A DNA stretch of 64,000 bases. Origin: Puffinus mauretanicus (lineage: Eukaryota > Chordata > Aves > Procellariiformes > Procellariidae). Position 1 is the first letter of the stretch. Each line of letters opens with the position of its first letter. The DNA lies in the NCBI GenBank assembly GCA_023333565.1, contig JAJKFH010000374.1:6009161-6073160 (forward strand), in the 5' to 3' direction. The notes below the pieces were generated by a model. It ran no database searches and was not told where the DNA came from. It worked only from the letters and a program-made list of their open reading frames with translations. Made by a program: the position numbers and the translations under genes. Below, piece after piece: positions 1 to 13,080 of this stretch.

Positions 1-690
1 CAAGGTCCAAGAGTAGTGATCAGAAGTTCAAAGTATGCCTGGCAGTCAGTTATGAATTACATTCTTCAAAGGTCAATGCTGTTTCATATCTTCATTACTA
101 AACTGGGTGTCAAAACAGAGTACAATTTCAGCAAGTTCACAGGAGACACCTAATTAGGAGGGAATGGTCAATATGCTGTAGAGGGCTGCCAATCAAAGGG
201 AGCTCAGCAGACTGGAGAAATGGGTTGAAAAAAACCTCATGAAGTTCAACAAATGCAAAGAACTCTATACAGTAGTAGAAGCTAGGGGGAGACTGGCAGG
301 AAAACTAGTTTTGCATAATGGACCTAAGTGTCCTGATTGACAAGAAGTTGAATATGAGTCTGCAGTGTGCCCTTGCAGGGATGAAAGCTAACTGCATAGT
401 GGGTCGTAGTAGAAAGAATTCAGCCAGCAGGTTGAGGGAAATTATTATTCTTCTCTATTCAGCACTTGTGAGACCACATCTGGAGTATTGTGTCCACTTT
501 TGGATCCTACAGTACAAGACAGGATGGCCACCAGGATGATCAAGGACCTGGAGTATATGACCTATGATGAGAGGTTGATCCAGCTGGGTGGCTTCAGGCC
601 AAAGTGGAGAAGGCTAAACAAGGATCAGTTACTTTTTGAGGTCACTTCCAAGCTAAATTGTTCCATGAATCTGTGAAAAAAATGAACAAG
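1..690 (+). mobile_element. CR1 LINE fragment, old, internally deleted, enters from left edge
   Basis: This is a decayed piece of CR1 ORF2 (reverse transcriptase and C-terminal region) followed by the CR1 3' end. Two short open stretches show it. The first, about 318-520, reads as the conserved ORF2 block with LNMS, then [20 protein letters not shown]. The second, about 520-620, carries the following RATKMI..GLE..YDERL..LG-like block. After a lysine/arginine-rich motif near 612-625 the similarity jumps straight to a CR1-like 3' terminus (GAGGTCACTTCCAA, then a degenerate ATTCTATG-type tail near 650-677). About half a kilobase of the usual ORF2 end and 3' UTR therefore appears to be missing. 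Nonsense codons and frame changes make it non-functional. The 5' part lies outside the window. Assignment to CR1 is firm; the subfamily is not determined. Confidence 0.88.
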
Positions 691-3600
691 CAAGCAATCC
701 TCCCCAAATCAAGTAAAATGCAGGAACAACTAGATTTATGGTTTTTCAGCCCTAGCTCTTCTGACAAGACTGTTTGTATAAAATAAACCCTGTATTTCAA
801 AGCACAACAATCTGATAAAGAATCTGCCCTCTAGGTGGGACGAAAGAAAGGGATGAGCTGTACCAGGCATACAAAATCACAGAGAGCCAGAGGCTGCAGA
901 TAGTAAGGAGTGGGTTGGTATCCAGAAATCATGAGGAGTATCAGAGCAGTTATTCATGTTATGTTTTTTGTTACCGTACACAAGTTTCTGAATGAAAACT
1001 CTCACAGGTAACCCACTTCGTCAGCTGTAGGTGGTTAATCTTCAGATTAATCAGTGATTAGATATAGTGATAAATCAGCAAGAAAAATATATGAATATGG
1101 AAGATTTCTGCTTTACAATATCTGTCAAAAATATTTTGAAGGAAACTTCTATATCAACCTTAGTTGGAATTGCAATCAGGCTGCTTTGCAGAAAGAGCAT
1201 TTGACAAAGTTAGCAAAAAACAAAACATCTTGAAAGCATCTCTAAAATACTAGCTAATTGGCCTTTCAGTTACAACTATGCTGAGAGGCACCATCGAGAC
1301 CATTTCTGTTTTATTTGCAAAAAATCAAATCCCAAGGGTATTTTGTAAGATTGTTTTCCCACGCCTGTGGAAAGTGTTATTATATACAGAGGCACACAAG
1401 CAGTGTTCTGATTGCACTTTTGCATACTGATTCTTGGTATGAAAATATTCTTTATGAGTTGATTTTTTTCACATGAGTATCTGTCATTTCTGTAAGCAAC
1501 CAAAGAAACTGGTATTACTTTTTGAAATACTGGTATGTTTATTATTTTTCCCCTTTTATTTAATTTACTTCAAGTTTATGAAGAATGGGGGGAAAGTTGT
1601 TCTACATTATGGTCCATATGTGTTTGTACTGATAACACTATGGGACATAACAAGAACTGCAGATATTAATCAGCTGCTTCTTACAGTTGGTAAGAATGCT
1701 GACCTTAATGAATTTATTCTCCATTGGAATTCTATATACTTCTATGAGGGTCCAGTGCACTGAGTGCTAAATAAAGGTACCAGTGGAAAAAAAAAAAAAA
1801 GAAAAAAAGAAAACAAAGAAGAAAGAAGAAAGCTGGCAAGAAAGTTCTTACATATCAGGCATGAATGTAGTTGTAAACACAGGGTCAGTAAGGAGATGGT
1901 TTTACAACAGAAAGAAAACAGGCAGAAATATGGAAACATTCTTTTGGCGTAGATTTAATTTGCAAAGACCACCACAAGGTAAGAATAACAATCCATATTC
2001 CTCTCCATAGTGATTTCTAATACCTTGGAGAAAACGAATCCCCAAACAGTTCATGAAGGACCTTCCTGGAAATGAGATGCAGTGACTCCATAAACCCTTT
2101 CAACCCTTGATGTGGTCAGGAGATGCAACTGTTACACATTTATGTATTTGTATGAACAACTATATCTAACAAGGGTCAGTTAAAATAAATAGAGAGTTTT
2201 GCATATAAATGGAACTTTGTCTAGTACCTGGTTGTTCATAAACACTTCTAATTTTAATTTCTGTCCATTTTATTCAGCTTTCTTCTCCTTCTTTCTCTGT
2301 TTGATTCTTCTTCAGTAGGGATGACAGCTGCACAGTTTATGAGCTGCGGTTGTGGCACCTGCAGTATGTAACACTGCAGAGAATCGCTCTTTGAGCCAGA
2401 ACCTCTTACATGGTTTCTTCTGCTTTGCTGTGGCTTCATTCAAAACTGATACTTGCGTTAGCTCCTCTTAAATGCAAAATAACATCATTTTAGTTTATTT
2501 AAGGGCCCTCTTATATAAGGACAACACAGGGCCCTCTTCTATGCCATGTTTTCCTTTACGTACCTATTGGTACACTATTGGGATGGATATGTTCATAGGA
2601 AGACATCATGAGAAAACTATAGTTCATGTTTGCAAGCCAAAACCCAAGTGGTGTTTTCTGAAGCTGAAGAATTTGTTACTTTTACCTCTTCCTTACGTGT
2701 TGTGTTCTAGCAAAAAACACAGAAAAGGGTTTTAATGCTACAGGGAAGGCTTTTTATTTGGTAGCGCACTCTGTTTTTTGTATGTCCCTGAAATTTGTAT
2801 AGCTCAGATATATGTTGAATAATTAACTTGCATTCTTCAACAATGGTGAACTGCTGTCCAGGAAAAATGACAATGAAGGCATGGAAAAACCCTTTTATAT
2901 GGCATAGCTAGAATGCCACAGTAGCATGGGAATTTCAAGGAAGAAGAGTCAAGGAAATAAATGTATTTACAAAATATCAAAACATAGTTATTAATAAAAT
3001 TAGGCATAATTCTTACTTCAGTGTTGATATATTTGCCAATTGAAGTAAAGAACAGAAGGGAAAAACATAGATGAGGTGAGTGACAAATTAAGGACTAAAG
3101 ACTAAAACTGAATTAGCCAAGTATAGAAATTCTGCCTATCTCCCGTTACAAATCCTCAAGACTACTAGTAATCTTTGAGCCCACATTTGAGTTGTGATAC
3201 ACTTTACTTCATTGTATTCAGATTCCCTTTGAAATTATAATGTTAGCTAAAAATGTAAACACAGCCATAAAATTACTCAAGTAGTCTGCTCTTACTGGAA
3301 AAGTTCCACCAAAGTCATACAGAAGACCAAACCCACTGAAGCTCCATGAAGCTTTCTATTTCTGAGGAGCATGCTGAGCTGTCTTAGAGCTGGGAAATCT
3401 GTATGGAATCTCTCAACTGCATCTGAGGTGTGGGGAGGAGGAAGGGGAGCACAGTCAATGCCACAGATACAGATTTAGCACCTTAAATATCAGCAGAAGT
3501 GATCTTGTGCCCAGAAAGTTCTCTTTCAGGCACTTTAGTCAGTCTGTTATGGCCATCTCATACTGTCTGGTCAGCTCTTTGGGTTGTCCTGTCTATTTGT

Positions 3601-4353
3601 GATTACATGGTTGACCTTGTATATAGTGATAAAACTTACACAGACCATTGTATCAATCAGTGTAAGCATTTACTCTGAGTACAAAAACTATACTAAAACC
3701 AGCAAAGTTAGTCACATTGGCTCCACTACTGCTGCTGCACAACCTCTTCTCTGCATTTTCATTATAGTTCTGTGCTCATAGCCCTGAAAAAACAAAGCAC
3801 TCTCATAGTGGAGAAAGACATTCCATCATGCAGTGGCAATGAGATAAAAACATTTAACTTTACTGTGGTTAAATCATCTTATCTGGGATTCAGATTTTAA
3901 AATATTTGAATTATTACCAAGAGCAAACTGTTTACCTCACAAAATATTAGTGCAAAAATCTCCCATGCACTCGTCTATCTTCAGGCCTAATTAAAAGTCA
4001 TGGACTAAAGAAAGAGATTTTCAAAATATTCATACAAGTATGCATGAAGAACTCACTTCCCTGTTTATTTTTAAGATATTACATTATTTATGGCTTGAAA
4101 TTATCTGGTAATTTTTAATTAATTTCTGGAAATATCTGTGCCTTCAATGTTTTCCAAATGTTAGTAACAATTATATTTACTTGAAAGTTGAAGCAGTTTT
4201 GCTCTCTGGCTGCTATTTATTGCTGTCATGTTCAGGTTTACTGTTATTGATCAAGAGTAACATGGCACTAGTAAATCTAGTGACCAATAACATATCAAAC
4301 AGGGAAAAAAAGTTTCAACAGTGATATAAGTAGCCAGGTATTATTAGGATATT
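691..4353. other. AT-rich non-coding DNA, no gene seen
   Basis: No supported gene. All reading frames are short and unlike any family I recognise. Items present are an A/G-rich low-complexity run at about 1786-1832, an 11-bp direct repeat (AGGGCCCTCTT) at 2502-2512 and 2528-2538, a strong pyrimidine tract at about 2277-2321, and a small hairpin with 7-bp arms at 2359-2379. The texture fits intron or intergenic DNA. Confidence 0.6.
1786..1832. repeat. A-rich low-complexity tract (A/GA)n
   Basis: An A14 run is followed by A/G-rich sequence with GAAAGAAG-like units. It creates lysine-rich spurious reading frames on + and phenylalanine-rich ones on -. No retroposon body is recognisable immediately upstream, so I call it simple sequence rather than a retrotransposon tail. 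Confidence 0.8.
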
Positions 4354-4390
4354 AAAAAAAAAAACAACCAACCAACCAACCAACCAACCC
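4354..4390. repeat. A11 run plus (AACC)n microsatellite
   Basis: An 11-base A-run at 4354-4364 leads into about six copies of AACC up to 4390. Short simple repeat, probably length-polymorphic. Confidence 0.9.
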
Positions 4391-7300
4391 AGACATTTGA
4401 AAGGTAAATATTTATCATAATACTCACAGTCATGTTTCATTTAAATTGCTACTCCTACTCTCTCAGAAACTGTACTGAAATGTAGAATAAGATACCAGTC
4501 AGTCCCTGTCAAGGTGCACATGATAATTAAAAGCCTTTTCCAGCCATTTATAAGGCAGACAGTTTTATTAACTCAGATTCTTGTAACAGGTGAATCTTTC
4601 ACCTGTTCTTCTTTGAAGTGTTAAGGAAGCTTTAGAAGAACTATGCACTGAACTGGTCTTACCCAAAAATAAAGAGCAAAGAAATGAGTTAATTCAGGGA
4701 AGAGTTCTTATGTTCCAAAATACAACATATGCCAACATGAGCTCTTCTGGAAATTAAAACTTAATAACCCTAACAGGGATCACTAACTTTATTTCATAAG
4801 TATTCCTCATGAGCTTTTTTTACTTTTTTAAATGTAATAAAGGTTAATTAAAGGTCCACTGGAAGTTTTTGTCCAGTGCAAATTTTTTCTTTGCCTATTT
4901 TAGTGGAACTTGTGTTCCATGATATACTTCTATTATTCTAATCAGGCTATTTGATTTTATAAGCACTCTAAATATTTCACAATAGGATAATATTAGGTTC
5001 CAGTGATGTATTCATTTTGTCACAAAAATATTATTCATTTACAACTGAATTACACAAAACCTACACCAACTTGCTATGTTAATTTATTTTATTTTATTTA
5101 TTTTATTTTATTTTATTTATTTTTTTATTGGATATCACCAGTGAAAATCTGGGGCCGCATTTCCACTTCATTTATTGTTGAGCAGTTACAGTCTAGCGGA
5201 ATCACTATGGAATTGACAGACTTGTCTATCTTTCTTATGTGTCTGGGTCAGTCTTTTCTTATGACACTGAATTTGCGTCTGCTTTAGATGTTCCTAATGT
5301 ATATTGGAGATAGTTCTACTACAATACACTGACTATTGGACATGGGTAGACCTCTCTCCTATTGCAATGAATCAGAACTCATTTTCACCGTCCATTCCTC
5401 CTTTCAGGGATAATAATTCTAGAATATTTTCTCTAGGTTCAAGGGTAGAAGCATGTGCCTTGTTATCAAGAGGTTTCACTTACATACGTTAATTTTTTTT
5501 TCAATGTTTGTGCTGTGTCTGTGAAAAATATTTCAGTTTAGAGCATTTTGTTTCCTATGTCATTTACCCTCTGCATCACTGAAAATTTTGATTTTGTTTA
5601 TTCTCTCCTCCTCCTCAACAAAAAACCAGCCTGTATAGTCTCAACAGCTTACTTTCAGGTGACCTTTGAGAACTGACATTTTTAACATTGGCCTGAATGC
5701 CCAGTGAGAAAACTTTTGTCATATTTCACTTTTATAGTGTCACAAGATTTTAGTGTTTCAAACCTATTAAAACTAATCTCCACTCAGAGTTAAAGTATTT
5801 ATCCTTTTCATTCTTTTTTTCACCAGCCCTCAGAGGACATCATTTTTCTGTCCCCTCAAGGGGAATATTTAACTTTGATTTCTGTTCTTTTTCCTTGACT
5901 CCAGGAAAGTTGTCTGATTTGACTTGGCCACTTGAACATATGTTGTCTCTGAAGCCTGAATTCCTACTTTAAGAGTAGCTGGGGTGGTCTCCACTTTGTT
6001 TCCTTCCTCTATGTTAAGAAAGGTTTGAGGTGACAAACCAGTATGCAGCTGGAAAGGCAGTGTGGCAACAAAAACAACAAAAAAATATTCCTGCTTTTAA
6101 TATGTGCTGCTTTTAATAATCTGCAACTTAACTTTCAGATCGGCATGAAATTTACGCTCCAGACACTCCCTCTTCTAAGTAACTCATTACATATTGACTG
6201 AGGTTTAACCTTAAGAATTGGTGGTTCAGAAGAGCTCTAATGTTAATCTGACACTGGTGTTACAAAACTGTACCTAGCACAAGGTAACTATGTTTCTTAT
6301 TGCTGGCAGTTCCTGGTCATTTAGGAAGCCAAAGCAAATAGCAGGTTGTAAACCCCGCCATACTTTCCTCAAGTTATTAACCTTCACTCTAACAAAACAT
6401 ACATTCAATTGATCGAACTTTTAGACACCCTTTCTCTAAGGAAGATCGTTTTAACCGATCAAGTTATCAGTTGGTTAATTTCTTACCCTAGTAATGAACC
6501 AGTTTTATCCTCATTAAGTTTAAGATGCAGAACTTTCAGAATAATTGAAATGTTAATATGTTCTGAGACTCACACTCAATATTTTGAAATAAGTTTCAAC
6601 TGTCTATTTTGAAGAAAACCCATTATAAAGAGAGCAATTACCACTGAATGATTTATTAATTTGCAAAATGATTTAATGAGGAGTAAGGCGCTTTGGAGTT
6701 GCAAGAACTCAATTTCAAAAGAGCATTTTTTGAGATAAAGGAAAGCAGCAGAACAGTACTACAAAGACAAATATAATACTGTATCAATTAACTTCACAAA
6801 ATTGGGCGTCACACAGCCAATAATAATTTGTGATACATGATTAGTGAACTACCCGTACAAGTGAACACAAAGATAATAAGTTACCTCCTTTTTTTTCTGA
6901 ATATGGCAATCATATGGTAAAATAAATAATAATCTCAACAGCCACTGTTTGAAAGCATTGTCTCCTGTGTTGGCAGTGTTTACTGTGGCAAGATTCAACT
7001 ATTACTACAAAATTGACACAAGAATATTATGCTTAACATTCTCGCAGAAACAGGGATAACTTGCTGTCTTAGTGTCTGGCTGTAAATGGTACAAAGGGTA
7101 TGAGATGGATATGAAAATGCTGTACAATCAGAAATACGTATATTAACTTGATAATTTCTTCTGTACTCATGTCCTTCAGCAGCAAAAAGACAATGCAAAA
7201 ATACTTTCTAAGGTTTTGGTATAGGCAGAGTTGTCTGACACTTTATTGCCCCTGAGAATCTATTGGCCAAAGCACCTGCTTATTTTGTCTACATGTAGAT

Positions 7301-10300
7301 CAAAGGTGTGTGAATTGCATATGAATCAGTTCAGAGTGGAAATTGATTAGACCTTTTTAGCTCTCAGAAAAGTGAGATTTTGAAACAGTCTTCTAACAGG
7401 CAAACGGTCTTAAATATGGATCTTGATTAGTTTGCAAAAAGGAAAATGTGGTAGGGTTTTCTTGAAGAAGTAGGGCAATGGACACTGTAACAAAGGAATT
7501 TCTTTCTTGGCTTCCTAAATTATTAATTTCTATATTGCTGTATTATCTGTGATAAAACACTGAATTAGAATTCCTGCTTCTTCTACAGGCATTTTGAGAT
7601 AGATTCTGATTTAAACATTGCCATTAAAGTTTATGTCTGAGTAAAGCATTGAATTTGTTTGAGAACCTTTGCATCATTAACAAGTTGTATCCATCCCTAT
7701 AATTCAGCAGGAGCTGTAATACAGAATATTTTCCCATTAAAAAGTAGCTAACTGCTGTAAAAAAATGCAGGTTATACTTAACAGACCTGAAATGGATATA
7801 TTGATGAATAAAAGAAGAGTAATTTGATGTACATTTTGGAGAAGTTTGGATCTGTGTTGATCTTTCCTCAGCGGGTTTACCTGTAGATCTGGAGTTTACA
7901 TAGCTTTAAATGAGTTGAGGATTTTTTTCCTTTCCTCTGATGACTGGATTTGATCACATTTTTGTTTAAAGTTGCCTCTTGGAGGCAGTAATTTCTGTCC
8001 TAATGTGTAATGTGCAACTGTATCCACCATGCTCTTTTAAATTGTATGATGTCTTTTTCCGAGATGGACTAAACTCAAAAGCAGTGGCTGAAGAACTGAC
8101 TAATGACTTTATAAACTGGTAGAAAAGAAAGTTCTGACCTTCAGAGCACAAAGAAAAACCTTACAATGAATCACAATGGTCAATATGTACTCATAATAAT
8201 TAAATGTCAGTGTTCTTTAGGATAAAACAGAACCATTGTCTGTTCTGCCACAAGTTTAAGTTTAACTTCTGAAAAAAACCCATGAAATGACTTTAATCTA
8301 AAACCGTTCTTCTTGAGTGGTTCAGAGATTGCATACAAGTACCCTTCTTTCTTGCTTGCTTTTCCCTTTTACAGCCCAGAAAAAAGTAACCAAAAATGAT
8401 CTATTTCAGTGCATGGATAGTTAGTCTCTATTATCCTGTAAAAAGCATAGGGTTAAAGTTAAACCAAAATCTGATGCTGCAAAATCCCTGCATTTTTATG
8501 GGATTCAGATCCAAAGCTGAAGTTTTTGTTAAAGACCTATAACAGTGTTTTGTACACACAGAATTTCTACAGCTTTTTTCCAAAAGTTTATTGATGATCG
8601 ATACCATACTCCCCATACAGCTTCAGAAATGACTGTAGTCTAATTTTAAACTGATATACTTACCATATGTGCCTATACAAGATTTCACAGGATTTATTCT
8701 TATTATGAAGAATGGACGTATTCTCATGCACAGATTACTATGGTAATGACCCATTCCTAAAGCTATTTGGACAACGGTCAGGTGTACTATGTCATACAAT
8801 AATCATAATCAGCTACCACATGAACTATAATTGCTTCTAGGCACAATCTACTTCACCTTAAAAAAGATATCTCAGATAAGGTTGATCAAATGAAACCTCG
8901 AAAGACTCATTTCACTCCATTTAATTTAAAAGGAAACAAGAAAGACTAGATTAGGTGTTGAAATTTGCATTGCATGTATATGAAGTTATTTTAAATTAAT
9001 CCCATTCTCTATGGCTAATCTATAAATTAAGCATATTACTTGTTTTTAACTCTTACATTTAATTATTTTTGTTCAAAATATATTAAGTTCTTGCCTTCCA
9101 GCTGAATGATTGGGTTTTGTTCTGCATTTCTGTAAAAGCTTTTGTGTATTCTCCTTCATATGGCTGAAATCCAGAAAGTCAATCTGGATAAGAAAGTTTT
9201 CAAAATTTAGGGCCTGGAATTTGGGTCTGATCCTTATTAAGAATTGAGATTATTGCAGATTTTGGCTATGGCTACGAGCTTTTACAGAATACAAGTATCT
9301 GAAATTCTTTTTACTTTATTTTAAGTTTTACTGTATCATATTCTCTTTCCTTTTTCAGAAATGTAGAAAAGGCTCCCCTCAGGAATCAAAACAACTTTAA
9401 CAATGTTAATCTCATGGAAACTAAATAATTGGATTTATATCTTCAGGATATTGTCCTTCTCAAAAGCACTTCAATGGATGCTGTGAAATCTTAATTTTTC
9501 AGTAAACCAAGAGCCTTTTATGAGGAAAAAACTTGACAATTGAAAGGCATTTTGGCAATAACTTAAAAAATAAGTGATCTTTTAATTCTGAAATGTCTGG
9601 TAACGGCTTACTTTCTGGAAGCACAAGTAGTAACTGTAAAACAAGAAAAGAATTATGTGCTGTGAATCATGAGAAAATTCTTAGATATGTCCCATTTTCT
9701 TCTCACAAATGAGAAAAGTGTTCCTGAAAACAAAAATAAAGTCATCCCTATAAACACAGAATTTACAGGAAAAACATTAGAGCCTGGATGGTACAAAGGA
9801 GGGGGCCAGCTGCAACTGAATTAATGACAAGAGGTTAGAAAATAGCCCCTTTAAAAACTCCTTTTAGTAAATAATTCTTCCCCAAAATGCTAAAAATTTA
9901 GCCAAGGACTTGGATGTCTTAATAATAAAAGTTATTAATAACATATTTATAATATGTCTAATTATTTATAATAGTTAGAAATCTATTTCAGTTTGAGATT
10001 TTTATCTATTTTTTGTGTTTTGTGCTTTTAGGATGATTTAAAAATATCTTTCCATTCAAATGTCTCCTTTTTTTTTGTCTTCTGACACTTCTAACTTCCT
10101 AATAGCTCTATTCAAAAGAAAGCAGCTGGTGCCTGCATGAAACAAGGAAAAACAATGTAAATAATATTGTATTTTATTTATAATGCATTCTTTTTGCAAA
10201 CTCTTTTAAATTACTTTCCAGTGAGAAGTAGGTGCCTCCTAAAGTAAGTCATGGGAATTTCTAGACCATCAAAAGATGAGGAAGAAAAAAAAAGGATTAA

Positions 10301-10549
10301 TAGCTAAAATGAAAAAGTGATAATAACAGTGATGATAATACTGGTGATACTAGAATTAATGAATAGAGAAATGTAAAGGTGAATCAGTGTCACAATGAGA
10401 AAAAACAAAGACATGGGAAAAGGGTAAGGGAAATGGAAATCTGAGGAAAAAAGTAAAGGAATTATGAGATGGAGCCTGACAGGAAAGAATTCAGAGCATT
10501 AGAAAGACAAGCGAAAAGAAGTGTTCCACTAGAGAGAATTATAAACTCT
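4391..10549. other. AT-rich non-coding DNA, no gene seen
   Basis: Apart from the TTTTA microsatellite at 5083-5129 there is no gene, RNA or identifiable mobile element. A cluster of short inverted repeats lies at 6409-6478 (TTGATCG/CGATCAA and TTAACC/GGTTAA). Reading frames are all short, with biased low-complexity translations. It is most like intronic or intergenic vertebrate DNA. Confidence 0.6.
5083..5129. repeat. (TTTTA)n microsatellite
   Basis: An interrupted array of TTTTA/TTTA units covering about 47 bp. It explains the phenylalanine/tyrosine/leucine-rich segment of an overlapping spurious reading frame. Confidence 0.9.
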
Positions 10550-10603
10550 CCCCCCCCCCAAAAAAAAAAAACAAAGAAAGAAAGAAACAAACAAACAAAA
10601 AAA
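10550..10603. repeat. C10-A12 junction followed by (GAAA)/(CAAA)n
   Basis: Ten consecutive C (10550-10559) switch directly to twelve consecutive A (10560-10571), then GAAA and CAAA units up to 10603. It is simple sequence. Similar C-run/A-run junctions occur on the minus strand at 12865-12884 and 30772-30788. Confidence 0.9.
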
Positions 10604-12605
10604 TCTGGAGGATTTTTATTGAATAGATAACACAGAGGAATGTAGAGATGTGTGAAGGAGAAGTCACTCAAGTGACTCAAGCAACTCAAGCACCTACTCT
10701 CCCCATTCTGTTAAATGCTGGCATGCAGATGCTTGACTGTGTTTATTCATTCAGTTAAATGTAAATGTATTTCTCCCAGTTCAGCTCTTCAGTTTGCCTT
10801 CATTGCATCCAGAAAGGTTTATTTTGGTTTTTTTGGCAGATTTTTTTCATTCTTACCAGGTATTGCTATGTACCTTTACTAGGTATTCCTGGCTTATTCC
10901 ATGTCCCGTTGAAAATTTGTTTTTATACTGTAAGACTTCTGTTGTCTTTGAGTGTTGCTATCAAATGACACCTTCCACACTGAGAGAAAAGGTTGCAATT
11001 GTTATTATTCTTATTTAATATTTCAGAGTTCATGAGAAAAGAAAAAAATCTAGAAGCATCATGAGAGATTTTCAAGATTTTTTTAATATCTATAAGCCCA
11101 GGAAGTACTATGAAGAAATAGCTCAAAATAAATGGAAATTTAGTTTTTCCAGTGGTAATGTAGTTTCAAAGTAAGACAAAAATAATTTGATGGAAATCTT
11201 TGGTAAGATTCATGATGGTTTATTTTGCCCTTGATGTCATTTTAGACTTCACACTTCCACTTTGTATTATATCTTTTTCCGTTGTTTGTGTCTCAAAAGA
11301 TATTCCCAGTGTTTTGAAATGATTGTGAATAATCCATTTATTAGTAAGTATTTATTTGTGTGTTTATTACTTTTTTTCAGGCCATTTAATGAAAACTGTA
11401 CTTTATAGTTCATTTCTCTAGCAGTCTGAGAATAAATTACAATGTCATTAAAGCTCGAGTGGCAGAATGCACAATCAATGACTGGCAAAAGTATGCTAGT
11501 AAAACCATGCTGGAAACATTGTGAAATTAAGAAAGCTGTAACACAGTTAGAGCTAGAATTTGTGTTCTGGGAGAAAACCTATGTCAATCTTAGTGGTTGT
11601 GCTGAGTTAATATATTTCAGGTTACATTTAAGGGTGGCACCAAACTTTCTACATAGAAGGATTTCTAATCACAGGAATGCAGCCAAATCTGGAGAGAAAA
11701 ATGGCAGCTCTGTAACCACCCAAAAACATTTTACAGCTATTCATGTAGTAGGTCAGAGTACCAGTCGCTGTATATTAGCACTGTCACATTGTTAAGACAC
11801 TGCATTGCACAACAAAATTTTACACCAGTGGAATAACTGGCAAAAGAGGTGAAAAATGTCTTTATGTTTATTCAGCATGTTATTGACAAAGAACTACTTG
11901 AACCTGAACCATGAGCCTTCCTGACATCCCCTTTCAAATTTTGTGTATATAGAAACACCAGTTTTCTTAGGCAGATTGAATCAGTATCTGGAACTCTGAT
12001 ATAGGAACAAACTTTGTTAAGCAATGGCAGAATCAATACATGGTGCCCTTGTCTCTGCAGAGGCAGGGAAGAGCTACTGTTGAAATACTCAATTAGAAAT
12101 CATGGGGCTTTCCTTTTTGTTAGTATCATTGTACATGTAGTTGATAATGCAGGGAGAGTTTAAAAGAAAACAGCAAAAAGGAAGATTAATCTGACAAAAT
12201 TTTGGATCTTTAATAATTACACACCTCGCCTAAGGCCCCTCTGTATTCAGTGAAAAAACATAGACACTTTCAGAGGTGTTTTATGCTATTCAATGACAGA
12301 TTGTGAGGATAGTTGGAATGGGTCATCCTGCAGAGAAGCTTAACAGTCTCTGATGATTACAAAACAAGGTTGAACAATTAAACTAGTTCTGGGGCCTAAT
12401 TTTCAGAGGTTTAAATCATAAGAAATAGAATGCCACCTGTCATTTTATAGATTTCTAAGTTTCTCAGCTGAAACTCTAGTACTGATCCCCTACTATTCTT
12501 ACCTCAAAAAAAAAAAAAATCAACAGTGTGTATTTAATTTATATATACAAGCATTCATTCATTTGGTTATAAACAGTGACTAAGACTTCAGTGTAACATG
12601 CAATC
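10604..12605. other. Non-coding DNA, no gene seen
   Basis: The longest open frame on + (11442-11795, 117 codons) has no recognisable domain, no compositional or splice context supporting it, and sits in AT-rich sequence, so I treat it as chance. A short poly-A run lies near 12507-12520. Nothing else is identifiable. Confidence 0.55.
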
Positions 12606-12713
12606 TTAGGGACATGGTGTAGTGGGTATGGTGGTGTTGGGTTGACAGTTGGACTCGATGATCTTAGAGGTCTTTTCCAACCTTAGTGATTCTATGATTC
12701 TATGATTCTATGA
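12606..12713 (+). mobile_element. CR1 LINE 3' end, 5'-truncated short copy
   Basis: About 108 bp matching the extreme 3' end of CR1. It has the end of ORF2 (TTAGGGACATGGTGTAG), the 3' UTR core (TTGGACTCGATGATCTTAGA, then GGTCTTTTCCAACCTTAGTG), and a tail of three near-perfect ATTCTATG units at about 12688-12713. The same segment appears in inverse orientation at 61387-61495 in the long young CR1, so the two support each other. The clean 3' end and low divergence from that copy suggest a fairly recent insertion by target-primed reverse transcription with severe 5' truncation, as is usual for avian CR1. Confidence 0.95.
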
Positions 12714-12864
12714 ATCTACAGTACGGTACTCAAGTAAAAGGTTATTGCTTCAGAAACAGTTTCAGAAGAGAATAATTTTCTAGTGAGCATTTCTAGGGCA
12801 TATGAGTTATTTCTCAGAGGATTGTCTTACAAAAATCCCTTTAAAATGGTACAAGGTATTTAGA

Positions 12865-12884
12865 TTTTTTTGGGGGGGAGGGGG
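12865..12884. repeat. T7-G7-A-G5 homopolymer junction
   Basis: Seven T (12865-12871) are followed by seven G, one A and five G. Read on the minus strand this is a C-run followed by an A-run, like 10550-10571. Confidence 0.85.
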
Positions 12885-12931
12885 ATGGACATTCTTCAAC
12901 TGACAGCAATAAACGTGGTAGTAACAATACA

Positions 12932-13080
12932 AGGAAAGGAATGAAGGGAGGAAGGAAGGAAGGGAGGAAGGAAGGAAGGAAGAAAGGAAAGAAGGAAGGA
13001 AGGAAGGAAGGAAGGAAGGAAGGAAGGAAGGAAGGAAGGAAAGAAGGAAGGAAGGAAGGAAGGAAGGAAGGAAGGAAAGA
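12932..13080. repeat. (GGAA)n polypurine microsatellite, about 149 bp
   Basis: A long array of GGAA with occasional AAAG or GGGA interruptions. The + strand is all purine over most of its length. It produces artefactual open frames on both strands (EGRK-type on +, FLPS-type on -), which are not genes. GGAA is the core of ETS-family binding sites, and mirror-symmetric polypurine tracts can form triplex DNA. Both are general properties, not something shown here. Confidence 0.97.

Noticed and set aside
2359..2379. Hairpin CTGCAGT/ACTGCAG as a possible small RNA
   Set aside because: Only 7-bp arms with a 7-base loop, far too short for a microRNA precursor, and no extended pairing outside.
2254..2439. 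Strong pyrimidine tract ending in CAG at about 2321 suggesting an acceptor
   Set aside because: The following block has an immediate in-frame stop and no GT donor at the plausible border (CTGCAG is followed by TATG).
11442..11795. 117-codon frame on +
   Set aside because: No recognisable domain, no exon-like borders that I could support, AT-rich context; consistent with a chance open frame in 64 kb.
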